A stretch of 64,000 nucleotides of DNA from Nymphaea colorata (Eukaryota > Streptophyta > Magnoliopsida > Nymphaeales > Nymphaeaceae): positions 6,703,503 through 6,767,502 of the forward strand of contig NC_045143.1 in NCBI RefSeq assembly GCF_008831285.2, read 5' to 3'. The notes under the pieces were generated by a model. The model ran no database searches, had not been told where the DNA came from, and saw nothing but the letters and a program-made list of their open reading frames with translations. Made by a program: the position numbers and the translations under genes. This document shows, one piece after another, positions 32,696 through 43,224 of the stretch; within the stretch, counting starts at the first letter, position 1, and each line of letters begins with the position of its first letter.

Positions 32696-33101
32696 CTATC
32701 TCGCCACCGGATTATGTGGGATTTCGTCAAAAGAAGATTGGCTGGTCATCGTTTCAGATACGAAAGCCATGTCCGCCCAAGAAGTTTCCATGCTTAAGGC
32801 TGCCTTGAGGGTGCTTACAATTTGGGGCATATCTGGTCTTCCAGCTGGATCTTGTGTGGCAGTCTTTGCGATCGCTGCTACTTCCCAGACAGATTGAATG
32901 TTACACCGGCCCTTCAACAATGGATCAAGTAGACTCTCTATATTTCCTCTCATGAGCATAGGCATGACCCATCTAGTGAGATTGCATTTTTCATTCGTTT
33001 CAGTGATCATTATGGCAGGCTTCCCTGTTATAAGCTCAAAAAGAACTACTCCGAAACTGTACACATCACTCTTTTTAGTGAGAGTCTCTGTTTGCAAATA
33101 C
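32696..33101 (-). CDS. RLK copy A, exon 8 (kinase C-lobe)
   Basis: Follows a TTGGGCAG acceptor; its first base completes the Glu codon of the GYIDPE motif. It encodes [20 protein letters not shown] (helix F Asp in SDVYSFG), the LITGKPAIM segment, [16 protein letters not shown] with the conserved C-lobe Arg, and a Ser/Thr-rich tail ending in NPVAR. TAG lies at 32,696-32,698. Confidence 0.85.
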
Positions 33102-36100
33102 CTGCCCAAGAGCAAAAGTTGGTTCAAACACTAACTTCATCCGGTCAATTTTATATTTGTGAAGGTACACTTTTATGGAGAAATATAGCAAAACAATTTC
33201 TAAATGTACACAGACAAGATGATCAGAACCACAAATTCCCTTGACAATTTGAAAAAGATATATCTATTCCTTCCTTCACGAGTACCACACTCCTGGCAGT
33301 TCATCTTTTCAGCTTTTTTTTTTTTTTTTTCTGAAGGACACGGACATGACATCTATGCCATATATAAGAATCAACTGTTAAAAATGTTTCTTCGATCTGT
33401 GGGTCAAATTTTGTTAGCTGAAAAAGTCGATAGCAATTAAAGTCAACATCAAATTATTAATGCTGCACGAAAAAGTTGGTTTGATGATTTGACAATAAGA
33501 TGGTGGAAACTGAACACAAGAAGCATTGTGTTTTCTGATGTGGAGCCCCATGAGAACAAAGATGCAGAAATACTTAACCTTAAGAACAGAGAGAAACTTT
33601 GAATGGCAGTGGACGGAATTTTCTAATGCACCACTTTGATCTATATACTCATGAGGAAAAGGAGAAAAAGAAATGGAGGAAGATGACATACTCAGGATCA
33701 ATGTATCCCAATGTGCCAGCAATTCTGGTTTGATAAACTGAACACTCCGTTCCATCTGCTGCTCCAGTCTTGGACAACCCGAAGTCTGCTAATTTGGCTT
33801 GCAGATTTTCATCCAAGAGAATATTTGCGGGCTTGATATCTCTATGAATGACTGCTGGTTTGCATCCTGTATGCAGATATTCTAACCCTGCAGTTCAGCA
33901 GTGGCTCACCTTATAAGGATAGTAACAGCAAATATCAAGCCAGGGAAATGCGGAAGAAGCACTATACGAACCTATTGCAGCGTCCAGTGCTATCTGCAGT
34001 CGTTTTCTCCATGTCAACTCATGGGCCCTAGCTGCTTTGTACAAAGCGATGACATTTACTTAAAATTAACAAGTTGAATATACAGTTCCTTTCAAATGTA
34101 AAGGATAAATTTAGTTTCTTTCTGCAAGCCTTCCATTTTGATGGAAATTCATTCACTGAAAAACCATATGGTGTGCATATTTGTGGAATTTCAGACCCCA
34201 CAAGTTGTTGGCATTTCAAAAAGTTAACGATGGTTCCCAAACATGCATAAACATTAAGCCACATTAACACTTTGCATTGCAACAATTGAGTACCTATTCA
34301 AGGTTTAAGAAAGAGCAGAAATGGGCAATTTAACTGATATTTAGTCACTTACTGTCTTCTGACTGCCCGGAGTTCGTACCTTTTAATCTCTCATAGAGAC
34401 TTCCATTGGCCATGTACTCGGATACAAGTATTATTTCATCTTGTTCTAAGTAGAAGCCAACTAATGAGGCCAAGTTCCTGTGATGGATTCTCATCAAAAT
34501 CTCTATCTGCAACAGGCCAGGGGGAAGGCAAATTACATGACGTATTAACATGTAAATTATAAAATTACTCATCAGTTCTTGGCAACTAAATCTCCCCTTT
34601 TCGGGCACGAAGAGCGTTCCATTCTTTTACTTAATTGTCCAAAGCTAATGATGCAGAGCAATTAACATGCAAGTATGCGTCGTGATTGTAAAAAGCAAGT
34701 ATAGAATTTTATATGCACGCAAAGATGCAAACGAATACCTCTTTGAGGAGGTTGCCAATTTGTGAGCCTGGCTCTTTCAGTTTCTTGACAGCAACTTTAA
34801 CACCGGTTTCAGGTAATTGGCCATAATAGACTGTGGACGACCCTCCTTCACCGACGACCCAACCGAAGTTTTTGGTAATGCTTAGGATCTCGTTGTAGGT
34901 AAAGCGACGTGCTGCCTCAGGCACCATCATCGTTGTATCGGCTGTTCTAGCACTTGACACTTCGCTTGCTGCATGGCTTTCCAATTCTCTAGCTGCAGAA
35001 GTCGTTCTTTCCCCGGCGGTTTCGTCGCCTTCTTTTGGAGACACTTTATGAGCTTCCATCGAGTAAGCGTCCACCATTCCTTTAACAGGCAGCAAGGCAT
35101 GAGCATCTTTTGGGCTTCGTTGTGGTGTTTCTGGGATGTCGCGCCCACCTTCATCAAGCGTGGAGAGAGAGAGACAGTGAATCCGATTGGTGGCTGGCCA
35201 ATTCGATAGCCATTTTCATGATGCCATTCGTCTCTTTTTTAATCTTGATGCATCAAGACTTTGTGATATACCAGTTAACTAGAGTTTTGTGATTTAATAG
35301 TTTACAATATAAAAAAATAACACCCATGAATGAAACTGATGATATGCCTTTTATCTATGTTTTTCCAAGGTGGCTTAATCTTGAAATTGTTTTTCAAGGA
35401 CAACGATGGATTTCAAATATTTAACTGTAAAATCAAGGAAAGCCATACTTATCTTATCTGCACTATCCAATACAACCCTAACTTAAAAAAAAAAAAGAGA
35501 GAGAGAGAAAACACACCAAAGAAAAGTCTAAGGCTCGATCATGGGAAGAACTTGGCCCTCCAAAGCATATGTGTATAGCTTCTTGAAGCTGAGAGGTCCC
35601 TGATTAGGAATATCGTTGAACTAATTAAATAGTAAATACCAGCTTAATTACCTGGTTGCTCATGATCTTCTTTTGTTGGCTTCTTCTTGTACTTCCACGC
35701 GACGGCGACTCCAATTAAAGCCAGCACTGCGATGCCGGCCACGACGGGGCCAATTATAATGCCGATCGACGTCTTTTTCTTGCCTTTCGATTGATTCACA
35801 TGGCACACGAAAACTTTGTCAGATAAATAGACATATTTTATTGATGTTGTAGCAACCAATAAATGCTGACGGTCAAAGAGCAGGGCGGAGGGAATCCAAA
35901 AATTTTTTTTGTTTAATATATATATGAAATTTTAAAAATTTTATGTCAGCCCTGTTAAAATTTTGGAATTATACTTCATGGGACAACTGTCAAGGTGAAG
36001 CTGCCCGACAAAAATAAACAAAACAGTACAAGCTCGTTGATATGGTGCTTGGCTTAATCTTTGAAGAAAAAGTCCTGCTTCATATCTCTTATAAACTATA

Positions 36101-39100
36101 CCTCAGCACCTTAAGCAGTATAGAAAACCTTTATTTATAAACAAATATTGTTTTAAGAAGGAAACAATTAGTTTTGAAAATATACCTTAGACCATTGAAA
36201 TTGTTGAAGTGGTTAGGCCCCTATAAAATCTAAGCTTTTTGCGAGCACACTTCTGGCATGTACAAGGATTAAAATGTTCAGAAAAAGACGGACCTTTTTA
36301 AAAGGACAAAAAGAGAATAATAAAATATTAAAAAGACTAGAGTATATAAAAATACCCTCATCTCTCTTCTTTGAGCATACTTAAAAATCATTTAATTTTG
36401 AAATATCGTATCGCTGCATATCTTTTTTTTTTTTTTTTTTTTTTTGCTGTGTGAGTGTGGAGAAATACTTTGTAAGTGTTTCACGGTAGAACAGACTCAT
36501 CAAACACATATTTGAGTGCTCTATTAACTTCTCCAATCCTTGATGCAGGGAACATTTACATAGTGTTCCTGCCGACAATCAACCTCTTGAAAAAAATACT
36601 AATCCGCCCAAGTTAAAGTTGGATGTTAGGTGGAAAGACGGGCGAAAGAGACTCACTAAAAATGAAATGACAGTGAGAAAGTAGTGGATGGATTCCAGAA
36701 TGTTGATAACGCGAACCTGTTTTCTAAATGGCTAGTAAACGTATTTGGAAAACTTTAAGAACAGATTTAGAACAATGGCGAAAACGGCATGGCTGGGTTT
36801 ACTAGGGGGAAGCTGAAGCAGTTCAAGGTGGCCTCTATCTGCACAGCTTAAACGTTGAAGAATAGTTACTTGAATGGCTAGCAAAAGCAACCCACCATTT
36901 CTGGCCGTTGATCTCTCAGAATACGAAGGCGGGGCAGAAGGCGCATCATGGCTGCTTTCCGGGGAAGGAGACAAATCATATATACTGCTTGGTGGGGGAG
37001 GAGGCGAATCATATATATTGCTTGGCGGGGGAGGAGGCGAATCATATATACGGCTTGGCGGGGGAGGAGGCGAATCATATAGACTGCTTGGCGCCGAAGA
37101 AGGCTCTAGCAACTCTCGTCGACTTCCCAGCCAGCCTCCTAGAAGCTGAATTTGGAATGCCTGTGGAGAAGGTGGAGAAGATACTGCCTGTAGGTAACGT
37201 TGAGCGGGTGGTATTGCAATTCCATCTGCCAAGAATGACGACAGCTGGTTAAGCAACTAATTCTTCTCAACTGAACAAATCACATCAAAATAATTGTACA
37301 GAACCAAAGGACCAAAGACCAAATCACACTTCATGAGGATTATGGAAGTTAAGATGAGGTCAAGTAAACCCATCGGTGTGGTTAATTTTGAGGGCCAAGC
37401 CCTACTCCTGGACGTCTTTTTCCACAATCGATACAGAGGGAAAAATTAAATGGTCATGTAGTTCTGATCAATGTCAATGATCAATGTCAAGGACCGAACC
37501 AGGATTCCATTTTTAGGAGATCATGGACTGAACTATTCAATAATTAAAAAAAAAAAAAATTAACAGGGGTCAACCCCTATTTCCGGCCACTCTGTCCATG
37601 AAGGACAAGTTTATTCCGGCAGGCTTACCATCCCTGGTTGATCACTGCAAACAGAACATTTGGAAGGTTGTAGCTGGATGGAAAATGGACGGTCCTGTCT
37701 CCTTTTCCGGTTTCATCTTTTGTGAACATTTGCCACTTACTTTTACCGGGCTTACTTTTACCGGGCTTTGATTGCATGTTCCCAACGTCTGACCAATAAT
37801 TATGAAAACGATGGCTTTAACTTCATATTTTTTAATATTTAATATAATATAAGATATCCCAAAAGAAGAAAAAAAAAATATCCCACGACTTGTCAAAGCG
37901 AAGAAATAAAAAGCATTATTTCATATACAACACGATTCTAAGATCAGCAATTACAATTATTTTGATGTCCTGATTTCCACATTCTTTTTGTCTTTTTCAC
38001 GTGATGTCGCTGTGGACCCTTGAATTGAAGCTAATAAAACAATCTAATGAAAAACCAGTTTAATTCAATCCATACCAGAGGAACCGAAACAAATGAATTT
38101 ATTTTAGATGAAAATTTTCTATAATAGAAATTCAAGAAGGCCCAATAAGCATTTTTTTAATTTGCATAACAATTTTGGAAAATTTTTATCACTTAAATAT
38201 CAGCAAATTTTTATCAAATAAAAAAAATTTATATACTAGGTAAAATTAAAATAAATGGAAACTAATAAAAAGACAATAGAAACTAGATAAAGTTATAAGA
38301 ATAACAATTTAGTGATGATGACAGCTTAATATAAGTTTAAATGTGAATTCATCATAAAATTATTGTTTCAAAAGAGAAAAACAAAGAAAAGGGAAAAAAA
38401 CATGACAAATTTATTTTCTACATATTTTTTAAAAAACGAAACATTTGCATGTATTTTCATCTTTTTCACTTTGAGAGTTACTATCACTATATTTTACAAC
38501 ATATATATGTATGTATATATATAATTGGTAAATAGCAAAATACCACAGCTAAGTGGTGGGGAAGTGCTTTTAATGAATGGCTTCCTTCAATGATCTCACG
38601 AGTCCTAAATGATTCCACAAACTCGTGGGCAGTTGCGAATAAGGACTACCAAATTTGTAAATGGGCATTTGATGCATTCAAAAAGGAGATAATCATAAAG
38701 CCGTCTGGTGTCTTCCTAATTGACCTTCTCTTAATTAGAAGACCGGGTTTTCTCTAATAAAGACAAATAAAATACCCCACAAATATTTTGGATACGCCAA
38801 GGCTTTTCTTGCCTAACTTTCTAACACTAGCAAGAAAGAAAAAAATAATCTAAATAATTTAGATTTAACGAAGAAAGGCAACTATGAGAGGTAGTTAATT
38901 AAATATGTAGCAGTATCATTGGCTCTAATTATAGAGACCGGTAACTAATGAACAATAAAACAATTTGTTGAAGTAGTCAACCATTCTCATCTAACCCTCT
39001 TAAGTTGGTGGTATGGTGGCAGATCCTCTTCCTAACGTCCTAGCGTTTGGATTATGTTATGAACATGCAACAAGGATGTGTTTGTTTAATTCAACATAAG

Positions 39101-39893
39101 GAAACCATATGTAATATAGTGATAAAATATAGTTTGTTGTTTGAGCATTGTAAACAAAATATTTATCCACTCATATCGATCAGGATTACTGGGAGATTGC
39201 TGAGTCATGTTGTTCTAGAATGAACAGTTAGAACTGACAAAAGGTTGTACGTGCATATATAAACCTAATCAATAGAAAGATATATTTTATTAACATAAAC
39301 ACAACTGTAGTTCTAATAAACACGCGTTCTTGCAAAAGCAGAGCCTCTCTTAACGAAGGAAAAAGGTAGGGTGGCTCCTTTTGTCCTTGGAATTCACATT
39401 TTTTCGCTAGAGTTCGCGCCTCAGCTGGTGAGCGTCAACGTGAAGGCAGGGTCTCTTTTCTTTGTCACCGTGTCTGTCTTTTCTTAGCAGTGGCAAAGCA
39501 ACAACAAAACAGGGGAATCAAATTTCCTACAGAAGTTTTCATTCTGAGGAAGACCAAACTCCAAATTTCAAAATTTAATTTCATGCAGTAGACTTAATCA
39601 TTTTCAAAAGATCTAGTGATTTCCACTTGCCGCCTTAGAAATTTGCCTCATTACCAATTATAACTTATACTGCAAGCAAGAAAGCATCTCAAAATTTTGC
39701 AGACCAATTTACAAGCCCCAGCCAAGATTTAAGACGTCCAATTCTCTAAAGTAAAAAGCCACAAAATTAACTACAGGCAAGCTAAATTTCAGCTCTGGAA
39801 CTAGATCTCACCATATTGGCCATCAACCACAGAGCTGAAGAGAGCGGCAGCGATCAAGAACGAGAAGAGGTTCCGCTTGAAATGGATCACCAT
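32696..39893 (-). CDS. RLK copy A: intact 8-exon proline-rich receptor-like Ser/Thr kinase (580 aa)
   Basis: Exons, 5' to 3' on the minus strand: 39,812-39,893; 36,896-37,225; 35,652-35,783; 34,739-35,148; 34,380-34,506; 33,972-34,031; 33,692-33,887; 32,696-33,101. All eight join in frame at GT-AG sites and give 580 codons plus TAG. Residues 1-25 are a signal peptide, 28-137 a Pro-rich ectodomain with three SPPPPP repeats, 144-167 the TM helix. The kinase has glycine loop GEGGSS (281-286), VAVK Lys303, HRDIKPAN with Asp397, DFG Asp415 and GYIDPE (441-446); the C-terminus is NPVAR. This is an active-type RD kinase whose domain and C-terminus resemble LRR-RLK subfamily I, a plasma-membrane family. 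The malectin-like and LRR domains usual in that family are absent; intron 1 (2.6 kb) shows no coding sequence for them. The start is the inner ATG. The ligand is unknown. Confidence 0.85.
33692..35148 (-). CDS. RLK copy A, exons 4-7 (juxtamembrane and catalytic loops)
   Basis: Exon 4 (34,739-35,148) starts in a split Gly shared with exon 3 and carries an ~80-residue polar juxtamembrane segment, then [15 protein letters not shown], the glycine loop and VAVKKLK. Exon 5 (34,380-34,506) carries [17 protein letters not shown] and [14 protein letters not shown]. Exon 6 (33,972-34,031) is [15 protein letters not shown]. Exon 7 (33,692-33,887) carries [22 protein letters not shown] and the activation segment. 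All junctions agree in phase. The exon pattern matches that of LRR-RLK subfamily I kinases, where the last intron splits the Glu codon of DPE. Confidence 0.82.
35652..35783 (-). CDS. RLK copy A, exon 3 (transmembrane helix)
   Basis: 132 nt, phase 1 at both ends. Encodes KKKTS, a ~24-residue hydrophobic stretch ([20 protein letters not shown] then AVAW), then [14 protein letters not shown] as the cytoplasmic basic anchor. Acceptor CGAAAG, donor CCAG/GTAATT. Confidence 0.82.
36896..37225 (-). CDS. RLK copy A, exon 2 (proline-rich ectodomain)
   Basis: 330 nt after a CTTGGCAG acceptor. It begins [12 protein letters not shown], passes through [19 protein letters not shown], then has three tandem 11-residue units of the type SPPPPPSxIYD encoded by a 33-bp minisatellite (36,965-37,090), then a Ser-rich tail. 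The SPPPPP plus Tyr pattern is extensin-like; in extensins such prolines are hydroxylated and arabinosylated and Tyr can cross-link, so cell-wall contact is a reasonable inference, not shown. The exon ends in split Gly at GTGGGT. Confidence 0.8.
37226..39811 (-). other. RLK copy A, intron 1
   Basis: 2.6 kb with stops in all frames; no LRR or malectin-like coding seen. It shares long blocks with introns 1 of D and F (38,220-39,300). Short tandem repeats include CTTACTTTTACCGGG twice (37,735-37,770). A segment at 37,490-37,620 recurs at 47,700-47,830 and 60,940-61,090. Confidence 0.6.
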
Positions 39894-40019
39894 TGCCCAG
39901 TTGCCTCCTCTCCTTCTTCCTTCATAGACCCTTACTGTCTTCATGAGGTAGCAAGCCTCATGATCAGGAGAGGAAAGAGAAGCCATAATCTCTTCAATGC
40001 AGAAAAACAGATTGGTCGG

Positions 40020-40026
40020 TTTATAT
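40020..40026 (-). promoter_or_regulatory. TATA box of RLK copy A
   Basis: Minus-strand ATATAAA, 127 nt upstream of the inner ATG and only about 35 nt upstream of the alternative ATG at 39,986. With transcription starting about 30 nt downstream of a TATA box, the outer ATG would sit at or before the transcript start, which favours the inner ATG. Confidence 0.6.
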
Positions 40027-41749
40027 TCTTCACACAGAAGCGAAGTGCTTCGTCCAGCTTAGGACTTTGAATAGTATTCCAGAGGCCATCTACCAGGCCT
40101 ACATTAAAGACACATGGGCAGTTTGTCCCACACCATTAACTTCTCTATTTGACTTGTTCGCGGTCTAGCTGATCATCAGATGCTTGCAAAAACTTAACTA
40201 CTTCTTCTACTAGAAGCCCAAGCTTCCTTATCCGGGATTCAAAACTCTACATCGCATGGTCATATCAGAACAGTTTACGAACAAATCTGGGCACCAGCCG
40301 CGTAGCGTAAGAGGGAGTATGCTTGGGCGCTCAGGGACAAGTGAGCATTCCGCCCTAGAGGAGAGTGACTTGCAGGCAACATCAGAGATGCATAGGAAAA
40401 AAAAAGGGGAACTTAGGTATTTTAGAGAATTTGAAAAAAAAAAGATCTGTTTAAAAGTTTTAGTGAATTTTTTTTTAAAAATATCTATTTCAAACTTTTA
40501 ACTTTTCATTTTTTTTTTGTCTCTCTTGACGGACCAAGAGTATTCTATTAGTATATTTTATACTCTCTAATGACGGAGCCAGAAATTTAGGTGGGGCATT
40601 AATATATAATTAACCTTTCAAATCTTTTTTTCTAATTCTCAAAGGAACCGCTCCTTATTAAAAATATTAAAACAATACTTAAAATGTCGAACTTGCCCCC
40701 TTACATAAAAAGTAATCCTGAAAAACTAAAAAAAAAAAAGAAAGAAAGAAACAAGCAAGATCCAAAGGATTATAGATGAGGACAGAAGAGAAAGCAGGGG
40801 TTGTCAATGCAGATCGCGCCAGAAATTGCCAATGCAGATGTTGACCGTCAGGACCGCTTACATAACAAAACAAATTTGTCATTTTAGTGATTATTTTAGT
40901 TTTTTTTTTTTCTATTGACGAAAGGTTCTTTGAGAATAATCAAAAAACTTATAGCCGTTATTTGATGTTTTCGAAAACAAAGGCGGTGAACTGTTAATCG
41001 CTCATTATTTGCGCCGTCTTTTGTAAATATTTCAAGTAAATACTTTTTAAAATAAATTTTAAATATTTTAATAAGGTTTATTAATTTTGGTTTGACGTAT
41101 ATATATATATATATATATATAAAGTGAGTGAATGCTCATCACCTTGTTCCACATTCACTTTCAAAATTTGTTGACTTATCAGTACCACGGGCGTATGAGA
41201 AAAAGAAAGGACACGGTGGTAACCGGACCGGCCGTTAATGGTAATCAGGTCAAATATTATTAGCTTAGCTACCTTCAAGTACTTGCCCTCTCTCGACTTA
41301 GTTGCTTGACCGGCAGCTAGCAGCTGCTTGTAACAGCTAGACCGGTTCTTCACTTACAAGCCCCGGTAGCCTCCTGGTCCACGAGTGAACATAGTCTCTT
41401 CATGGCCACTTGATCACTCCAGAGTTTATCATTAAGAATGTACAATCAGTGAGCCAAGCTTTTGCACCTCAGCCAGCTTGAACTGGGTTCGAGTCACATA
41501 TTGCTTGGCTCGAGCTTGAATTATTTAAGCAGATGTTACTTGGTTCATTTTTTAAAAAATAAAATAAAAATGGAAACCACAACAAAGGTGTTAGAATTGG
41601 TCAAATTTAAAGTATATGGAAAAGCCCAAAATATCGTGGAGCAGAAATGACAAAAACACCCTTGATGGTGAACCAAGGGAGGTTGGCTTTCTAGAATTAA
41701 GTGTGAACCAGGTGGTTATTTGCAATTTTCCAAGTGAGAGGGAGTGTCT
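40027..41749. other. Intergenic region between A promoter and B 3' flank
   Basis: No gene seen. The first 350 bp is conserved RLK 5' flank. Poly-A and poly-T runs (40,390-40,530, 40,720-40,750) and a short (TA)n at 41,096-41,121 follow. Around 41,450-41,530 there is GGTTCGAGTC / GGCTCGAGCTTG sequence of the dispersed GAGCTCGA repeat type. Confidence 0.5.
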
Positions 41750-43039
41750 GCCCTGTTTCCCTCACCTAATTAAGTTAGCCAAGGTCACCTCTGTTTGTCT
41801 ACCTCGTCCCCAATAAACCTGTGTCAGTTCCTCAAGCTGCCACGAATTTGAAACGGCAGATTCAGTAGGAAAGGTGGGCACCCACATTGTTCTCATGAAA
41901 AATAAAGGAACGAACACACTCGATTGTTTGAAGAGCATAGTTGTTCCGAACAGTGCATTACCAAGAATGAGCGGCGCTTCTTCAATGCGGTATAAAGCTC
42001 CCCAGCTTGAAATATGACGAAATAAAGACGGAGAGCGGAGAAGCGATGACAATTGAAGAAGAAGCATGAACTATCTCGCCACTGGATTAAGGGGGATTTC
42101 ATCAAAAGAAGATTGCCTGGTGATAATTGCAGACACGGGAGACATGTCCACCGAAGAAGTTTCCATCCTTAAGGCTGCCTTCAGCGTGCTTACAATTTCG
42201 GGCATATCTGGTCTTCCAGCTGGATCTTGTATGGCAGTCCTTGCAATCGCTGCTACTTCCCAGACAGATTGGATGTTACACCGTCCCTTCAATAATGGAT
42301 CAAGTAGATTTTCCATCTCCCCCCTTATGAGCATGGGAATGACCCATTTAGTGAGATTGCATTTTTCATTCGTTTCAGTGATCATTATGGCCGGCTTCCC
42401 TGTTATGAGCTCAAAAAGAACTACGCCGAAACTGTACACATCATTTTTTTTAGTGAGAGTCTGTGTATAGAGATACCTGCCCATAAGCAAAAGTTCATCC
42501 AGTTAATGATATGCCTGTGAGGATACATTTTCATGGAGAAACAAAGCAAAAACAATTGCTGAATGTGCACAGACAAAATTATCAGAACCACAAATTCCCA
42601 TAAGAATTTAAAAAAGACAATGTGCTTATATATTCCTTCCATCACAAGTACAATACTTCGACCAGTTCACCTTTCGAGTCTTTTTATGGAGTACGTGGAG
42701 ATGACATCTATGTCCAAAAACATCTATAAGAATCAACCGTTAAAAATGTTTCTGTGATTTCTGGACCTAATTTTGCTAGCTGAAAAAGTTAAGAGCAATC
42801 GAACTTTAAAGTTAAAATCAAATTCTTAATGCTGCACAAAGAAGTTGTTTTGATGATTTGCCAATAGGATAGTGGCAAGTAAACACTGGAAGCATGGTTT
42901 TTTCTCCAATGAAAAAGCAGATGCAGAAAAATTCAGCATAAAAATGGATCGAGGCTTTGAACGAAAATGGATGGAATTTTCTAATGCACCGCTTTGAACT
43001 TTAAACTCATGAGAAAAAAGATGGAGGAAAATGACATAC

Positions 43040-43224
43040 TCGGGATCAATATATCCTATTGTGCCAGCAACTTTGGTTTGATAAGCTGAACACTCTGTTC
43101 CATCTATTCCTCCAGCCTTGGACAACCCAAAATCTGCTAATTTGGCGTGTAGATTTTCATCCAAAAGGATATTTGCGGGCTTGATATCTCTGTGAATGAC
43201 CGCTGGTTTGCAGATATTCTAACC
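43040..43224 (-). pseudogene. RLK copy B, exon 7 with 11-nt deletion
   Basis: Compared with exon 7 of A and C (196 nt each), the sequence between CTGCA and AACCAGC lacks 11 nt that encode the HTGC region. Short GCA repeats flank the deleted part, fitting slippage. Reading from the acceptor gives [14 protein letters not shown]; the HRDIKPAN and DFGLSK codons lie in another frame. Confidence 0.85.

Noticed and set aside
36874-37252. Plus-strand Gly-rich open frames (91 and 114 codons)
   Set aside because: Antisense of copy A exon 2; no independent evidence of a gene.
37226-39811. Possible hidden malectin-like or LRR exons in intron 1 of copy A
   Set aside because: All frames are interrupted, no LxxLxLxxN or malectin-type pattern seen, and exon 1 and exon 2 already join in phase.
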